In this document: positions 22,336-32,288 of the stretch, in pieces
How positions within the stretch are numbered: the first letter of the stretch is position 1
Layout: each line of letters opens with the position of its first letter
Position numbers and translations under genes: made by a program
The notes under the pieces: generated by a model
Told to the model about the DNA's origin: nothing
Seen by the model: only the letters and a program-made list of their open reading frames with translations
The model's database searches: none
Source: Bremia lactucae
Taxonomy: Eukaryota; Oomycota; Peronosporomycetes; Peronosporales; Peronosporaceae
Assembly: GCF_004359215.1 (NCBI RefSeq)
Contig: NC_090610.1
Span: forward strand, 1,776,138 to 1,840,137
Length of the DNA stretch: 64,000 bases
Reading direction: 5' to 3'

Positions 22336-23769
22336 ATGAAGAGTTTCCTGGCGCTTTTGGGATTTGCGCTAACGGTGGCAACGTTTCTATTAATGCGCCA
22401 AGAGCCAAACCCGCCAGCGCGCCTTGCCGATCTTATTAGTGGGATTCCATTGATAAATGGATCGCGCTGTGATGTGGCCAACCTCGAAAAGCTCCGCCAT
22501 TCATCTATTGTCTATACGTGGGTCAACGGCTCCGAAAATTGCTACAACAAACGCCGCGAGCGCGCGGGTATGCTGCATGGAGGAACATCAAGAGATAAGG
22601 AAATGGGCGAGCTGAAATACTCGCTTCGTTCGCTGCTTAAATACGCGCCGTGGCTTGAAGGTCCTATCTTTATCGTCACGCCGGGTCAGATCCCGAACTG
22701 GCTGGACATGTCGAACCCACGCATTCGGATCGTGGACCAGGATGACCTGCTGCCAAAACAAAAGAATCAGCTTCTTAATTGCGATACTAATGTCATTGAG
22801 CAGTATTTGCACAAGATTCCGGGCCTCACGGACATCTTTATCTACATGAATGACGACTATTTGTTCATCAAGCCTGTAACGCCCGACCGGCTCTTTTCGT
22901 GTGATGGAGGAATACGGGTGCTTACGGAAATCAATCACATTCGCCACGTGCCGAGCCAGAAGTCTAATGCCTGGCTGGCTAGTGTGCGTAACACGGTGAT
23001 GCTTGCTGACCAAACGTACGGCGGACAACACGTGTATAATTTTCTTAAGCATGCGCCGTTCGTCTATAGTCGTCTGGCCTTTGAAGAGATACACAAAAAA
23101 TTCTCAAAAGAGCTTGATAAGATGCTAGTACACACGGTGCGCCACCCTGACGATCTGAATATCCCACTGCTGCACCATATTTACATGCAAGAAGAAGGAT
23201 CGAAGTTGCTCGGAATTCCGATAGAACTTAATCCTCTTACAGAGTGCGACGAATGGCTTCTTGTGCGTATCAAAGACAATATCGATGACTCGCTTAATGA
23301 GCAATTTAAGATGGCGCTAGAGAACAAAGGCTCCGAGGTCATGCTTGCGCTCAACGATGAGTTCTCGAGCCCGAAGACAGCTGAGCTCGTTAACCGATTT
23401 TACGCCAAATTGTTGCCTGACCCTGTCTTCTTTGAGCTTCCTGAAGGCCAACATCTTAGTGTAGTGAGCAACTGGCACGGCCCAGACTGCTCATTCGATC
23501 CGGATGTTATCCCGTTGCCAGAGCCAGGCTTTATGCCGCTTCCAATAAAGGATGACGCTGCCACCCAGTGGGCGCCTTCACTAACAGTGACTCGTTTTCG
23601 CTCTGAAAACGAACTTGCGTTTGCCGGCATGACGCCGTCTTTCGGGTGGACTTTGGCCTCGACAATTGGCTATGCTTTAGGTCTGGCCATTGCTACCGTC
23701 ACGTCCGTTTATATATTTCGATTCACTAGCGAGGGCATCTATGGAATGCATCTTTCGAAGCAAACGTAA
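22336..23769 (+). CDS. Stealth-family sugar-1-phosphotransferase, type II-like membrane protein
   Basis: A 477-aa protein of the Stealth family, which includes GlcNAc-1-phosphotransferase alpha/beta subunits and bacterial capsule hexose-1-phosphate transferases. It has an N-terminal hydrophobic anchor (residues 4-20). CR1 is SIVYTWVNGSENCY (57-70). CR2 runs through GELKYSLRSLLKYAPW to IFIVTPGQIPNWL (91-123). CR3 is around TNVIEQYLHKIPGL and MNDDYLF (151-177), with the family's Asp pair. A CR4-like PLLHHIYMQEEG is at 277-288. A second hydrophobic stretch near the C-terminus (about 440-465) suggests two membrane passes. No intron is needed. The likely site is the Golgi or secretory pathway (inference). 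It faces a paralogue 247 bp away, tail to tail. Start ATG 22,336 is the first in frame and supplies the anchor. Confidence 0.88.
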   Translation: MKSFLALLGFALTVATFLLMRQEPNPPARLADLISGIPLINGSRCDVANLEKLRHSSIVYTWVNGSENCYNKRRERAGMLHGGTSRDKEMGELKYSLRSLLKYAPWLEGPIFIVTPGQIPNWLDMSNPRIRIVDQDDLLPKQKNQLLNCDTNVIEQYLHKIPGLTDIFIYMNDDYLFIKPVTPDRLFSCDGGIRVLTEINHIRHVPSQKSNAWLASVRNTVMLADQTYGGQHVYNFLKHAPFVYSRLAFEEIHKKFSKELDKMLVHTVRHPDDLNIPLLHHIYMQEEGSKLLGIPIELNPLTECDEWLLVRIKDNIDDSLNEQFKMALENKGSEVMLALNDEFSSPKTAELVNRFYAKLLPDPVFFELPEGQHLSVVSNWHGPDCSFDPDVIPLPEPGFMPLPIKDDAATQWAPSLTVTRFRSENELAFAGMTPSFGWTLASTIGYALGLAIATVTSVYIFRFTSEGIYGMHLSKQT

Positions 23770-24016
23770 GTAAGTACTTTTATCCGTAATAAGTCTGATG
23801 TGATTAGCCAATACTAAAGCCCAATAGTAAATAATTAGATTTATTTGTTCGCAAAGTGCACCGCGTCACCATTATGCTACTTAGTGTCACATTCACACTT
23901 TTTTCATTTACACAACTAGAATTAGCAATCACGTCTACAATTTAAAGCTTCCAAGCAGCTTCAAAATCCGCTCGAGTTTGTCGAAACAATTAATATCAGG
24001 GTTGTAACCGAGACAT

Positions 24017-25378
24017 TTAAACCTTGTCGAAGGAGCTGTGTAAGCCCGTCGGCGCCTTATTGCGCCGCAAAAAAAGCAAGTACAATATGTACATCATAAT
24101 GAGCCCCAGACCAAAGCCAATGCCACGCAAAAGTGAATTCACAAATGCTACCCAGCGTAGTTCTCGGTAAGCAATCACTTGGTACTTAGGCGCCGATTCT
24201 ACTCGACGAGGAAATGGCGAAAGAATCGTTAAATCCACTTCACAGGTGCCAGGCTTGCGCACAGTGAGCGGGTGAGGCTTCGAATCGGGCTTGCGCTCGA
24301 ATCGGCTAGGCTCAGGTAAGAATTTGTTTAGAAAATCAAGCGCCGTTTGTGCCACACGCATGTCCGTGTACTCATCATTAAGTGCAATAATACGAAATGG
24401 CGTGGATCCGTCCAAAATCTGGCCAAAAATCTGCTTAAGCTTGTCAATATTGTCGTTTTTCATCAAAATGAGTTTATATCCAGTCATTTCTTCTGCAGGC
24501 GGGGAGTATACAGGAATACCTAGCTCCTCACTTCCTTGAGAAACCATATAATAGTGGTGCAGCAACGGATTGTTCATGTCAGGCTTGTTGCGAAACTTGC
24601 TTTTAAGCGTCATGTAGAGAGGACGGTCAAATATCTGGTGTACACGCTCGAATGCACGACGAGAGTAAACAAAGGGAGCGTGCTTGATAAAATGACGATC
24701 GGCTTTGCCCCACCGTAAGTCCATTTCCTGCTGCGTGTTTAATACCGAAGCAATCCAAATTCCTTTCTTGGGAGTCGGCGGCGTATGAGAAATCAGCCCA
24801 GCTTCATGCAACAACCGGATGCCGCCGTCGCAAGTGAAAAACTCGTGGGGAGCGACAGGTTTCGTGAACATATAGTCATCATTTATCTGCATAAAGATAT
24901 CTGAAAGGCCAGGAATCAGATACAAAAATTGCTCGACGACATGCGTATTGAAAGTAGGTAGGAATTTCTGGGCGTAATCCGGAAAAATGTCGTCCTGATT
25001 GATAACCTTTATACGAGGATTGTTCAAGTCGATCCAGTCTGGGATGTGGCCAGGCGTCACAACATAGATCTGGCCCATATGCCAAGGAAGATATTTCTCT
25101 AGCGAGCGGATTGAAAATTTTAATTCACCAATTTCTCGGTCGCGAGATCCGCCCACAGCTTTTTTGCCGCCGGCCTTTTCGCGGATATCGCGATAGCAGG
25201 GCTGGCTGCCGTTAACCCACGTGTAGACAATGGATATGCGGCGCAGCTGCTCAAAGTTCTTGATCTGACACTTTCCTGGCCATTGATCCATGATAGTCTG
25301 AGTATTATAGCGCTTATCTTCCTCGTCCGAGAGTTTGTCGTACGTGTAAGGTGTAGGCGTCTTGGTGAGCAAATACAT
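24017..25378 (-). CDS. Stealth-family paralogue, convergent with the preceding gene
   Basis: 453 aa from the first in-frame ATG at 25,378. It is collinear with the neighbouring Stealth protein: CR1 SIVYTWVNGSQPCYRD (49-64), CR2 GELKFSIRSLEKYLPW then IYVVTPGHIPDWI, and CR3 THVVEQFLYLIPGLSDIF followed by INDDYMFTKP. KHAPFVYSRRAFE, PLLHHYYM and a C-terminal membrane helix (about residues 410-432) follow, with a basic tail. The frame remains open upstream to 25,478 and encodes LRYVLLAACGTLLLV, clearly the first half of the N-terminal anchor, but with no ATG. An ATG at 25,481 (KKISTG) is in another frame. An upstream exon with an acceptor near 25,434 (ACTCAG), or a 1-bp indel, would repair this. 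Function as for the paralogue; divergence suggests an old duplication. Confidence 0.85.
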   Translation of the reverse strand: MYLLTKTPTPYTYDKLSDEEDKRYNTQTIMDQWPGKCQIKNFEQLRRISIVYTWVNGSQPCYRDIREKAGGKKAVGGSRDREIGELKFSIRSLEKYLPWHMGQIYVVTPGHIPDWIDLNNPRIKVINQDDIFPDYAQKFLPTFNTHVVEQFLYLIPGLSDIFMQINDDYMFTKPVAPHEFFTCDGGIRLLHEAGLISHTPPTPKKGIWIASVLNTQQEMDLRWGKADRHFIKHAPFVYSRRAFERVHQIFDRPLYMTLKSKFRNKPDMNNPLLHHYYMVSQGSEELGIPVYSPPAEEMTGYKLILMKNDNIDKLKQIFGQILDGSTPFRIIALNDEYTDMRVAQTALDFLNKFLPEPSRFERKPDSKPHPLTVRKPGTCEVDLTILSPFPRRVESAPKYQVIAYRELRWVAFVNSLLRGIGFGLGLIMMYILYLLFLRRNKAPTGLHSSFDKV

Positions 25379-25423
25379 GACCAGGAGTAGCGTTCCGCAT
25401 GCCGCTAGCAACACGTACCGCAA

Positions 25424-26168
25424 GTTTTGCTGGTGGCTGAGTGCCCATGCGTAGGCGAACGCCAGTTGAAATCTTCTTCATGGTAGTGACGCTCTCGATA
25501 GCTCGTGATTATCGAAATGTGACAAATTTGGCTCGCAAGGGCAGGCGTACGTGGCAGTCTTACAATAGGGCTCGGGTGAATTACTACAGTTTGCAAAAAA
25601 ATCTAATTTGTGGCTTTGAAGCTATGTCAACCGCGACTAGACGATGGGGCAAGCGACGTTCGCTCTATTTATTTTAATTTTGTCGTAAATTGTAAATGCC
25701 CTGAATTTTGGACTCGTGCCTTGTCAATTTAGCCAATGTTTGCATGATTTCGTCTGCTCGCGCTGGATTACTACTGCGTGAATAGATATAACGAGTGCGC
25801 GGTTGCTCGGGTAGTTCGCACACAAGGGCCATTCACACTGAAATTGCACGGTGGGATTAATTTTCTGCACAATGGAGCGTAGTTGTTACCGCACATCCTA
25901 TTTGATGCCTTGCAGCATCAATTTCAGTGCACGCTCGTAGATGCTAGCCCCAACCACCATTATGTCCCACAAATTGTTTATTTAAGCAGACGTCCAATCG
26001 TGTGAAGGCTAAAAAAGCAAAAAAAAGTCTTAAATTGGACGTTTCTGCTGCGAGGGTATACAGTGTGCAGACGCCCGCTTGTTCCTTAATCTCTAATCGA
26101 GACAAATCCTTTCTTCCTAAGGTAATACTTTTAAATTGCCGGGCTGAGTGTGACCGATGGTGCAGGAC
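25424..26168. other. intergenic between Stealth paralogue and kinase gene
   Basis: The 5' regions of the minus-strand Stealth gene and the 3' end of the minus-strand kinase gene share this interval. It includes a possible missing first exon of the Stealth gene. The rest shows no gene or repeat. Confidence 0.4.
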
Positions 26169-27497
26169 TTACTTAGAACGATATTCCTCGCCACCGGTGA
26201 CCATGTCGAATTGGCTGGCAAAGTCATCTATCGACATCTTGCTGGAGTCGTCTTCCTCATCATCGAACACCCAAGTCGTGCCCGGAACGTACTTCGAGCC
26301 TTCGGCTTCTGATCCAGGGGGGGGCTTTGTTCCTTTCGCATACAGTGGCCCCGCACTGGATTACAAAATGATTAGCTTAGACTTCAAAACAACATCTCAT
26401 AAACTTTACCCGGGAAGTGCGTCAGCAATACCGGCCGTCATGCAGCTTTCGCCGATATCTTCTAGGCTATTTAGCAGGCTCCTTGCCAAATAAGTCGTGT
26501 CCCCTGCCTTTTTAAAAAAACTGTGCTTTAGCAAAGCTGAAGTACCGGGTCTTCATCGTTTACAAGCATGTAAATTAATTGAATTGATAAGAGCGCTGAG
26601 TAAAGAGAGAATAGCGTTCACGGCTTACCGCTTTGACGGATCTTTCTGCAAACACAGCTTAACAACATCCTTAAAATGGCGCCCGAATGGGTGACCACAG
26701 CCATCATCCTGGCATATACAGATGCAACACGTCAGTGATCAGCATCGATGCTGATTTTTCTCGGTACGTACATCATACGTGCGTAGTGACGGTGGGTCTT
26801 CCTGAAGTGTGAGCAACAAAACCTTCATGGGCTGAAAACGTGCGTAAGGGGCGTATCCCTTCGCAAGCTCCAGCGCTGTGATACCCAGTGACCAAATGTC
26901 AGCTTTGTAGTCGTAACCGCGCACCTGCTCCATGACCTCAGGCGCCATCCAGCAAGGAGTGCCCACAAAGGTCTGTCGATTTTTCCGACGGTCTCCGCCC
27001 TCCATCATCCAGCCAGAGACGCCAAAATCGGCAATGACGACGTGGCCCTCGCTGTCCAGCAAAATATTGCCAGCTTTGATGTCTCGGTGAATCTGACCAT
27101 TTTCGTGAAAGTAAAGCAACCCCTTCAACGTTTCGTGCAAAATGACAGCTACAAATTCCTCTTTCAGTCCTTCGCCCAAACCCTTCTTTTTTAGTAGGTT
27201 CATGACATGCAGGCATGAACCTTTGTTCATGAGCTGCGTCACGAGCCAAAGCTGATCTTTGTGCACAAAGCTGCAATAGCATTTCAGCACGTTCGGGTGA
27301 TTGGTCATTTTCATGGTCTGCACCTCGGCGCGAATATCTTCGAAGCTCGTCGTAATTTTTTCGAGATCCATGATCTTGATGGCCACATGAATCTTTTTGG
27401 GCAAGCAATACGCTTTCCAAACCTTAGCAAAGGCACCTTGACCGATCTGCTCGATAATCTTATACTCACTAGCTACGGTGGGCCATTCGTCCGCCAT
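26169..27497 (-). CDS. STE20-group protein kinase, OSR1/SPAK (Fray)-like, four exons
   Basis: Model: exons 27,497-26,772, 26,708-26,629, 26,550-26,410 and 26,355-26,169; introns 63, 78 and 54 bp, all GT-AG and all frame-preserving, giving 377 aa. Kinase landmarks: Gly loop GQGAFAKV (19-26), Lys41 in VAIK, HRD 137-139, DFG 157-159, activation Thr176 before FVGTPCWMAPEVMEQVRGYD. The exon-1/2 junction gives SLRTYDDDG-x-GHPF, and exon 3 gives ALLKHSFFKKAG, both typical of OSR1/SPAK. Exon 4 encodes PGTTWVFDDEEDDSS, the acidic segment seen after the kinase domain in OSR1 relatives. In animals these kinases act downstream of WNK in ion transport; here the role is inference. The C-terminal CCT domain is absent. 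A GTAAGT overlaps the stop codon region (26,172), so a further exon is possible. Confidence 0.88.
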
Positions 27498-27729
27498 TTC
27501 TAACAGAAAAAATAATGTCGACAGGTGGTGGAAACTTTCTTGCTGGGCATTCAGTGTGGCGTACACAGAACCGCATGCACCAAGCCCTAACAGCAAAATT
27601 TTGTCCTTCCCTTTTATGATCAGCAACAAGTACCGGTACTATCAATTCTCAAAAGTTAAGATGGTGTACTGTAGTAGTAAATTACATAATGATCCAAGAT
27701 AACTCGATCTTTTAGATAATGACGTGCGT

Positions 27730-30700
27730 TCATACATTTGCCAATTGAATCGAATGAGCAAAAGATTTGCCTGTACTTTGGCGCGTGTATTCTCGTGACC
27801 AGAGCACACAAACACACGCAGCTTCCACAATGGCAAGAGACGCCGGACGAATTGGGTAAAGCAGACCAGCCGACAAAGTCAACATTAACGCGGACACCGA
27901 CGAAATCAAGGAAACAACAAAGTTTGCGCCATTGAAGTAGAAAATTCGACTCCACACAACACCTTTGAGGTGAAAGCGGAACATCCCACCCTTTGTTATC
28001 CCGGTAGAGTCAGTATTTTCTTCAACAAGCCGATTCAATATCATGCGCTGGTCTCCGGGAATGCAAATACGATTGGCGCGAGATAATTCCATGTCCGACA
28101 TAGTGTCCAGTGTGCTGACAATGCTTGAAGCAGCGGGCGGAAATATCACGAATCCAATAAGCAAGAGCATTCCTAACGGAATAAGCAGTGCAGATAAGGG
28201 CACGCAAGCAAACGCGTAAGCCATTAGCTCTACTAAACTACACGTTTTCTTTGTAGCAGATAGCGTTAGAGACTCGGGCCTAAAATTTAATTCGGGCTCG
28301 GTCGAGAGCACCGTTGCCCCTCTAGAGTTGGTTGTCAACGCGTTCCTATTCTTATGATTCGGCGAGACTAAGGAAAGGTAGTTAAAGGTGAAGATTTGCC
28401 GTTGATCGTCGCAATTGTTGTCTAAGTCCTTCCACACGTCAGTTTTGGCGTTATAAAAGTACAATGAGCTCTCTTGCCCTTCGAAAAATAAAAACGAGGA
28501 GTCAGACTCCACTTTTTCGTTAAAATCCTGAGGTGAGCACATCTCTACAGGACTTCCAGGATTGTTCTCGCTCGATGATGAGCTTGACGGTGCCTCTTGG
28601 CGGCAACTGGTGACTTTAACTCTCTTCTTCTCCGGCAGTTCATCAGCATTGGCTAATATGTCACTGTCATTTGCGTTTAAAAATGATTCTCCTCTGCTAA
28701 TTACCCCTTCAATTTTGTTCCGTTGCCGCAATAGCGTGCGTGTGTTGCCAATCTGAAAGCTTACTGACTCCGAGTGGCCCAAGCGCTCAAACGTCTGTTT
28801 ATCGCGCGAGTGAAATACGTCAACCTCAAAAAAATAGAGAAACTCTGCTGCAAAAGGATCTTCAGCAATGCTAGTATCAGGCCCATGAGGTGGCGGAGCT
28901 GCGCTTGTGCTCAGTAAGTGGCGGCGCTTTTTAGGCAAATCAAATTCAAATTTCCAAACATCTGGATGAAATGTCACGTCAAATTGGACACCCTCCATGC
29001 AATTGGCAAGAGGAGCCAAGCTTTTAATGACGCCGACAGCACTAATACCTTGCAGAATTTTCATCTCCGCTGCGCTGAACAGCTGTTGCTCGGTCAGCGA
29101 CACGTTTCGAGAAAAAGTGCTGTTGCAACGCGCTAGCAACAGCAGATTGTCTAATTCCAGAGACATGCCTAAGTGGGCCGGTACAGACACATGAGCCTTC
29201 ACAGGAGCACGACAAACTCCTTTATACTGGTGCTGAAGATTTTCAATGCGCACTCGATAGTAGTCTCCGTGCTCAGGGCAACACGGAAAACACTGAATGT
29301 TCTTGCGGTCATTGCGCCAGTACTTTTCGAGAAAGTGGGTCTGTATTTCAATTATTGCAGTCCCAATTGGCATATTTACACCAGCGTGAGCATGCATTGA
29401 GGTCGTTAAGCAGTTATTCATCATTTCAGTATCCTCGATCTTCACATCGCTCTCAACAACACCGCTGCAGGACGATTTTCTAGTCATGATATTGTCAAAC
29501 CCAAAGTCGAGACTGTGATTTTTTTTGTAAAATAGCTTTTGCGTCATTGTAGTGGATCTTTGCTGCAAGTTAGCAGAACTCGCTTGGATTTCTTGCTGAA
29601 ATATAGCAGCATCGTCGTTCTCCAACATAAAATATTTTGTCATTTCATCCAGCTCATCCCCATAGTAGCCCTCCGAATTTGACATGATTGGATCGACCTG
29701 GATCGTACTCATAGGGCTTATCTCGCTTGCATTGCCACTGCTACTGCTACTGCTGCAATTGGTAGCAGCAAAGCTACCAAAACTGTCAAAATTTATGCGC
29801 CCCTCTGTTGAAGTATTCCTTACGACGGAATGGGAGTATCCTATCTCCTTAATAATCTGGTCCAGATTGTCTTCAGAAGTAAAAGAGTCTAAAGCCGAAG
29901 AAATAACTGCGATGGGCAAATTTGCCTGCTTAGCGCATGCTTGTAGCTGCTGCTCGCTTATCATAGCAGTGTTACTAAGGTCCGCGGTCATTTTTACAAC
30001 ATCGGTAAACGACTCGGCGAAAAATTGTTCTGTATCGTTAGTAAAGCTAAAGTTATGCAATTCCACGAACAAGTTACTGGAGCGACGACTTTTAGCGCAC
30101 GGGTCTTCCTTGTCAGCCGTGGTGATTGCATGATCCAAAAGCAGACCGGATGTTTCCTTCAAGTTCAGTGACGTGCTCGTGGATATGGTTAATGGCCTTC
30201 CTACTGGAGAAGGAGCTGTTGGGGGCACCAGCGAAGGTGCTGGCTTTTTAATTGTCGGAGTTTGATGGCTAAAGAAGTTTCCCTTTTTTACCACAGCTCT
30301 AGTTGGCTCTGGTGAGGAAAATCCTTCTTGAGGAGTTGCGAAGCACTCGCACTCGGTCCGAAATTGTGACAGCCCCAATGGATTAACAAATTTGCTACAT
30401 TTATCGCAAAAATTGGCAAATTTTGCAAATTTCTGTGGGAAGTTGGTCTTCAGATAATCATCATACGCACGAGCAGCCTCCTCTGGTGTTTTGCACGTGT
30501 TCATGATACGCTTGGCGCTATACTTCGCGCCCCACGAGCTTTTGCTAGTCTGTGTTACGCCTCGATACTTGGAAGTTTTACCCTTTCCTTTTCCAGCAAC
30601 GGCCATCTGTTGCAAAGGATTCACATCCGTCAAGTCACTTGTGCTAAGGTCTCCGACAACGTCGACGAGCTCACTGGTGCTAACGGCACGAAGAGACGAC

Positions 30701-30988
30701 ATTTCATCATAGTTTTGCTCGTCCGAGGGAGTTATTACTGAATAATCTGACTCCTCAGACGTATATCCGTTCGAGTGGCTAAGAGGTGTGTCGCTCTGAG
30801 TCGAGTGCGAGGCCACGATAAAGTCTGACAAAAGTTTATAGCCGGCGCGTCAAATTAGCTGTCGAAACAAATCTATTAGAATTAGAGTCGCAATAACCTT
30901 GGAGATAATTGGTTCCAGGCTCTTCCAGCTCATCAAGGTTTGCGTCCAGCGGGTTGTATTCGTCGCAAGTGAGCAACGGATGCATCAT
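27730..30988 (-). CDS. AP2/ERF-like DNA-binding protein with C-terminal membrane segments
   Basis: Model: exon 1 at 30,988-30,898 (ATG-ATG start, MMHPLLTCDEYNPLDANLDE), a 73-bp intron (CAAG/GTTATT...TTTTGTCAG), and exon 2 at 30,824-27,730; 1061 aa. Exon 2 alone has no ATG until codon 44, which supports the first exon. An AP2/ERF-like domain lies at about 115-160: KYRGVTQTSKSSWGAKY, then TPEEAARAYDDYLKTNFP. A Cys-rich patch follows (FCDKCSKF, ECECF). The middle part (about 530-760) is a folded-looking region I do not recognise, flanked by Ser-rich linkers and basic KKRVKV. Two or three hydrophobic segments lie at about 896-926 and 996-1038. A membrane-tethered transcription factor is possible. 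The kinase ATG is 233 bp downstream on the same strand. Confidence 0.75.
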
Positions 30989-31259
30989 ATATCGCTGAGT
31001 CCTTAATGTTGCGATCCTTCTTTAGCGTCCGTATGCTGCGTAGCTTCTGCCGCTCGCTTTCGATAATGTGCCCAGCCTGAGCTTTTGCCGCGGGTCGCTT
31101 GTGTGCGGCTCAAAGTTTCAGAGTAGATTTTTTAACCCCAAAAAGATGCAGTGGAAGGGAGAAAGCTTTGTAAACTGAATCTCTTGATGTCCTACGCTTT
31201 TTGCTTTTGGGACGAATTTATTTTAAGGGAATATAAAAAAATACAATATATTAAAATGG
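30989..31259. other. right border of the gene island
   Basis: A minus-strand open stretch of about 55 codons (about 31,110-30,945) reads ESERQKLRSIRTLKKDRNIK, basic and coil-like, in a frame different from exon 1 of the AP2-domain gene. It could be leader or an alternative exon. Otherwise AT-rich intergenic sequence. Confidence 0.35.
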
Positions 31260-32171
31260 GAGACCTTTACTTTCCGCTCCCACGTGAGGCATGGAAGTCC
31301 TGCCTCACGTGACAACCGATGCAACTTATACCTTGCACCGGTTGGAGTTCGTATCTCAAACTTGACGCGAATCGCGTTTGAAGCCAGGCTTCGCGTCCAA
31401 TGTCTTTGACATTGCGAATGAACGCGCTCCAGGCTTGCATCAGCGAGACTTTATCTCACTTGTTGTTGCCACTATACCATCGATGCTTTAAAAAAGCATC
31501 GAGATAAAAATCTTCCTCTACGCGAAAGTCCTTCGCGCTGGGATCAAGGCATGTAGCTTTGTCGCAATAATTAAGGGATATTTATTGTGAGGAGTAGTCT
31601 TTCCAAACAAGCTATTGATAAGCTGTTCGGGCAAAAGCCACGGCTACTTCTCAGGGGCAAGAAGATACATTTGAGTATCTAAGATCCCCTGAGTGGTACC
31701 CACTGAAGCAGGGATACCACAAAAACTTTTGTTACGATGGCTTACGCCATCGTCATCACCACGTACAGAAATATGTGTGAGTGACGGCACGGGAGACGGT
31801 GCTGGCAATGAGGAATCATCGTCATCGTCGGAACCGAACGTGCTGTAGCGAATGCTACCAGCACGTCTACCCGAATGAGCCCCCTCATTCGAAGGCTTAT
31901 AGTCAGCCGCCTGACGATGATCAGGCGACTGTTCTGTTCTCCCCGAGTCGGCCATATCGTCCGACTCGTATTCGTAGTCGACCTCCAAAGAGGGGTCGCA
32001 TTCACGTGGTGTATCACCACGTGCACCCGCAGCATTTAGAATTACGGGAGACGATGACACTACGGCAGACGGTCCGTCTGCCATTAGAGACAATAATGCG
32101 TCGCCCGCGGCTGCATGAACCGCAGCCGAAGGCGCCGCACTATTCGCATACCGCATGGACTTGTTAACCAT
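31260..32171 (-). pseudogene. accessory antisense ORF of a family-B LTR element
   Basis: An ATG at 32,171 (minus) opens a 175-codon frame: MVNKSMRYANSAAPSAAVHA, then an acidic Asp/Ser-rich disordered region with a run of five Asp, ending MYLLAPEK at a TAG (31,644-31,646). The same strand continues in frame with PWLLPEQLINSLFG. After a further frame change it gives DFRVEEDFYLDAFLKHRW and LMQAWSAFIRNVKDIGREAW down to about 31,270. These blocks are homologous to the broken accessory gene at 10,613-9,690. The antisense ATG is 118 bp from the LTR start at 32,289, which is preceded by a purine tract. gag and pol of this element are not present; the gene island lies to the left. Confidence 0.65.
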
Positions 32172-32271
32172 GCGATAGAATTAAAAATGATGGGTTTGTC
32201 CAATCAACATCGTTTTTTATTAAGTAGTCTTATAGTGACCACTCTATTCAATGTCAGTCAGAGTGATTGTC

Positions 32272-32288
32272 GTTTAAGGGAGGGGTGA
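32272..32288 (+). promoter_or_regulatory. polypurine tract of family-B element
   Basis: TTTAAGGGAGGGGTGA directly precedes the LTR start TGTAA at 32,289. This sets the LTR as 3' and the upstream ORF as antisense. Confidence 0.6.

Noticed and set aside
26002..26493. Plus-strand open frame of 163 codons
   Set aside because: It is antisense to exons 3 and 4 of the kinase gene and begins with GTG; the minus strand gives clear OSR1-like sequence with splice sites.
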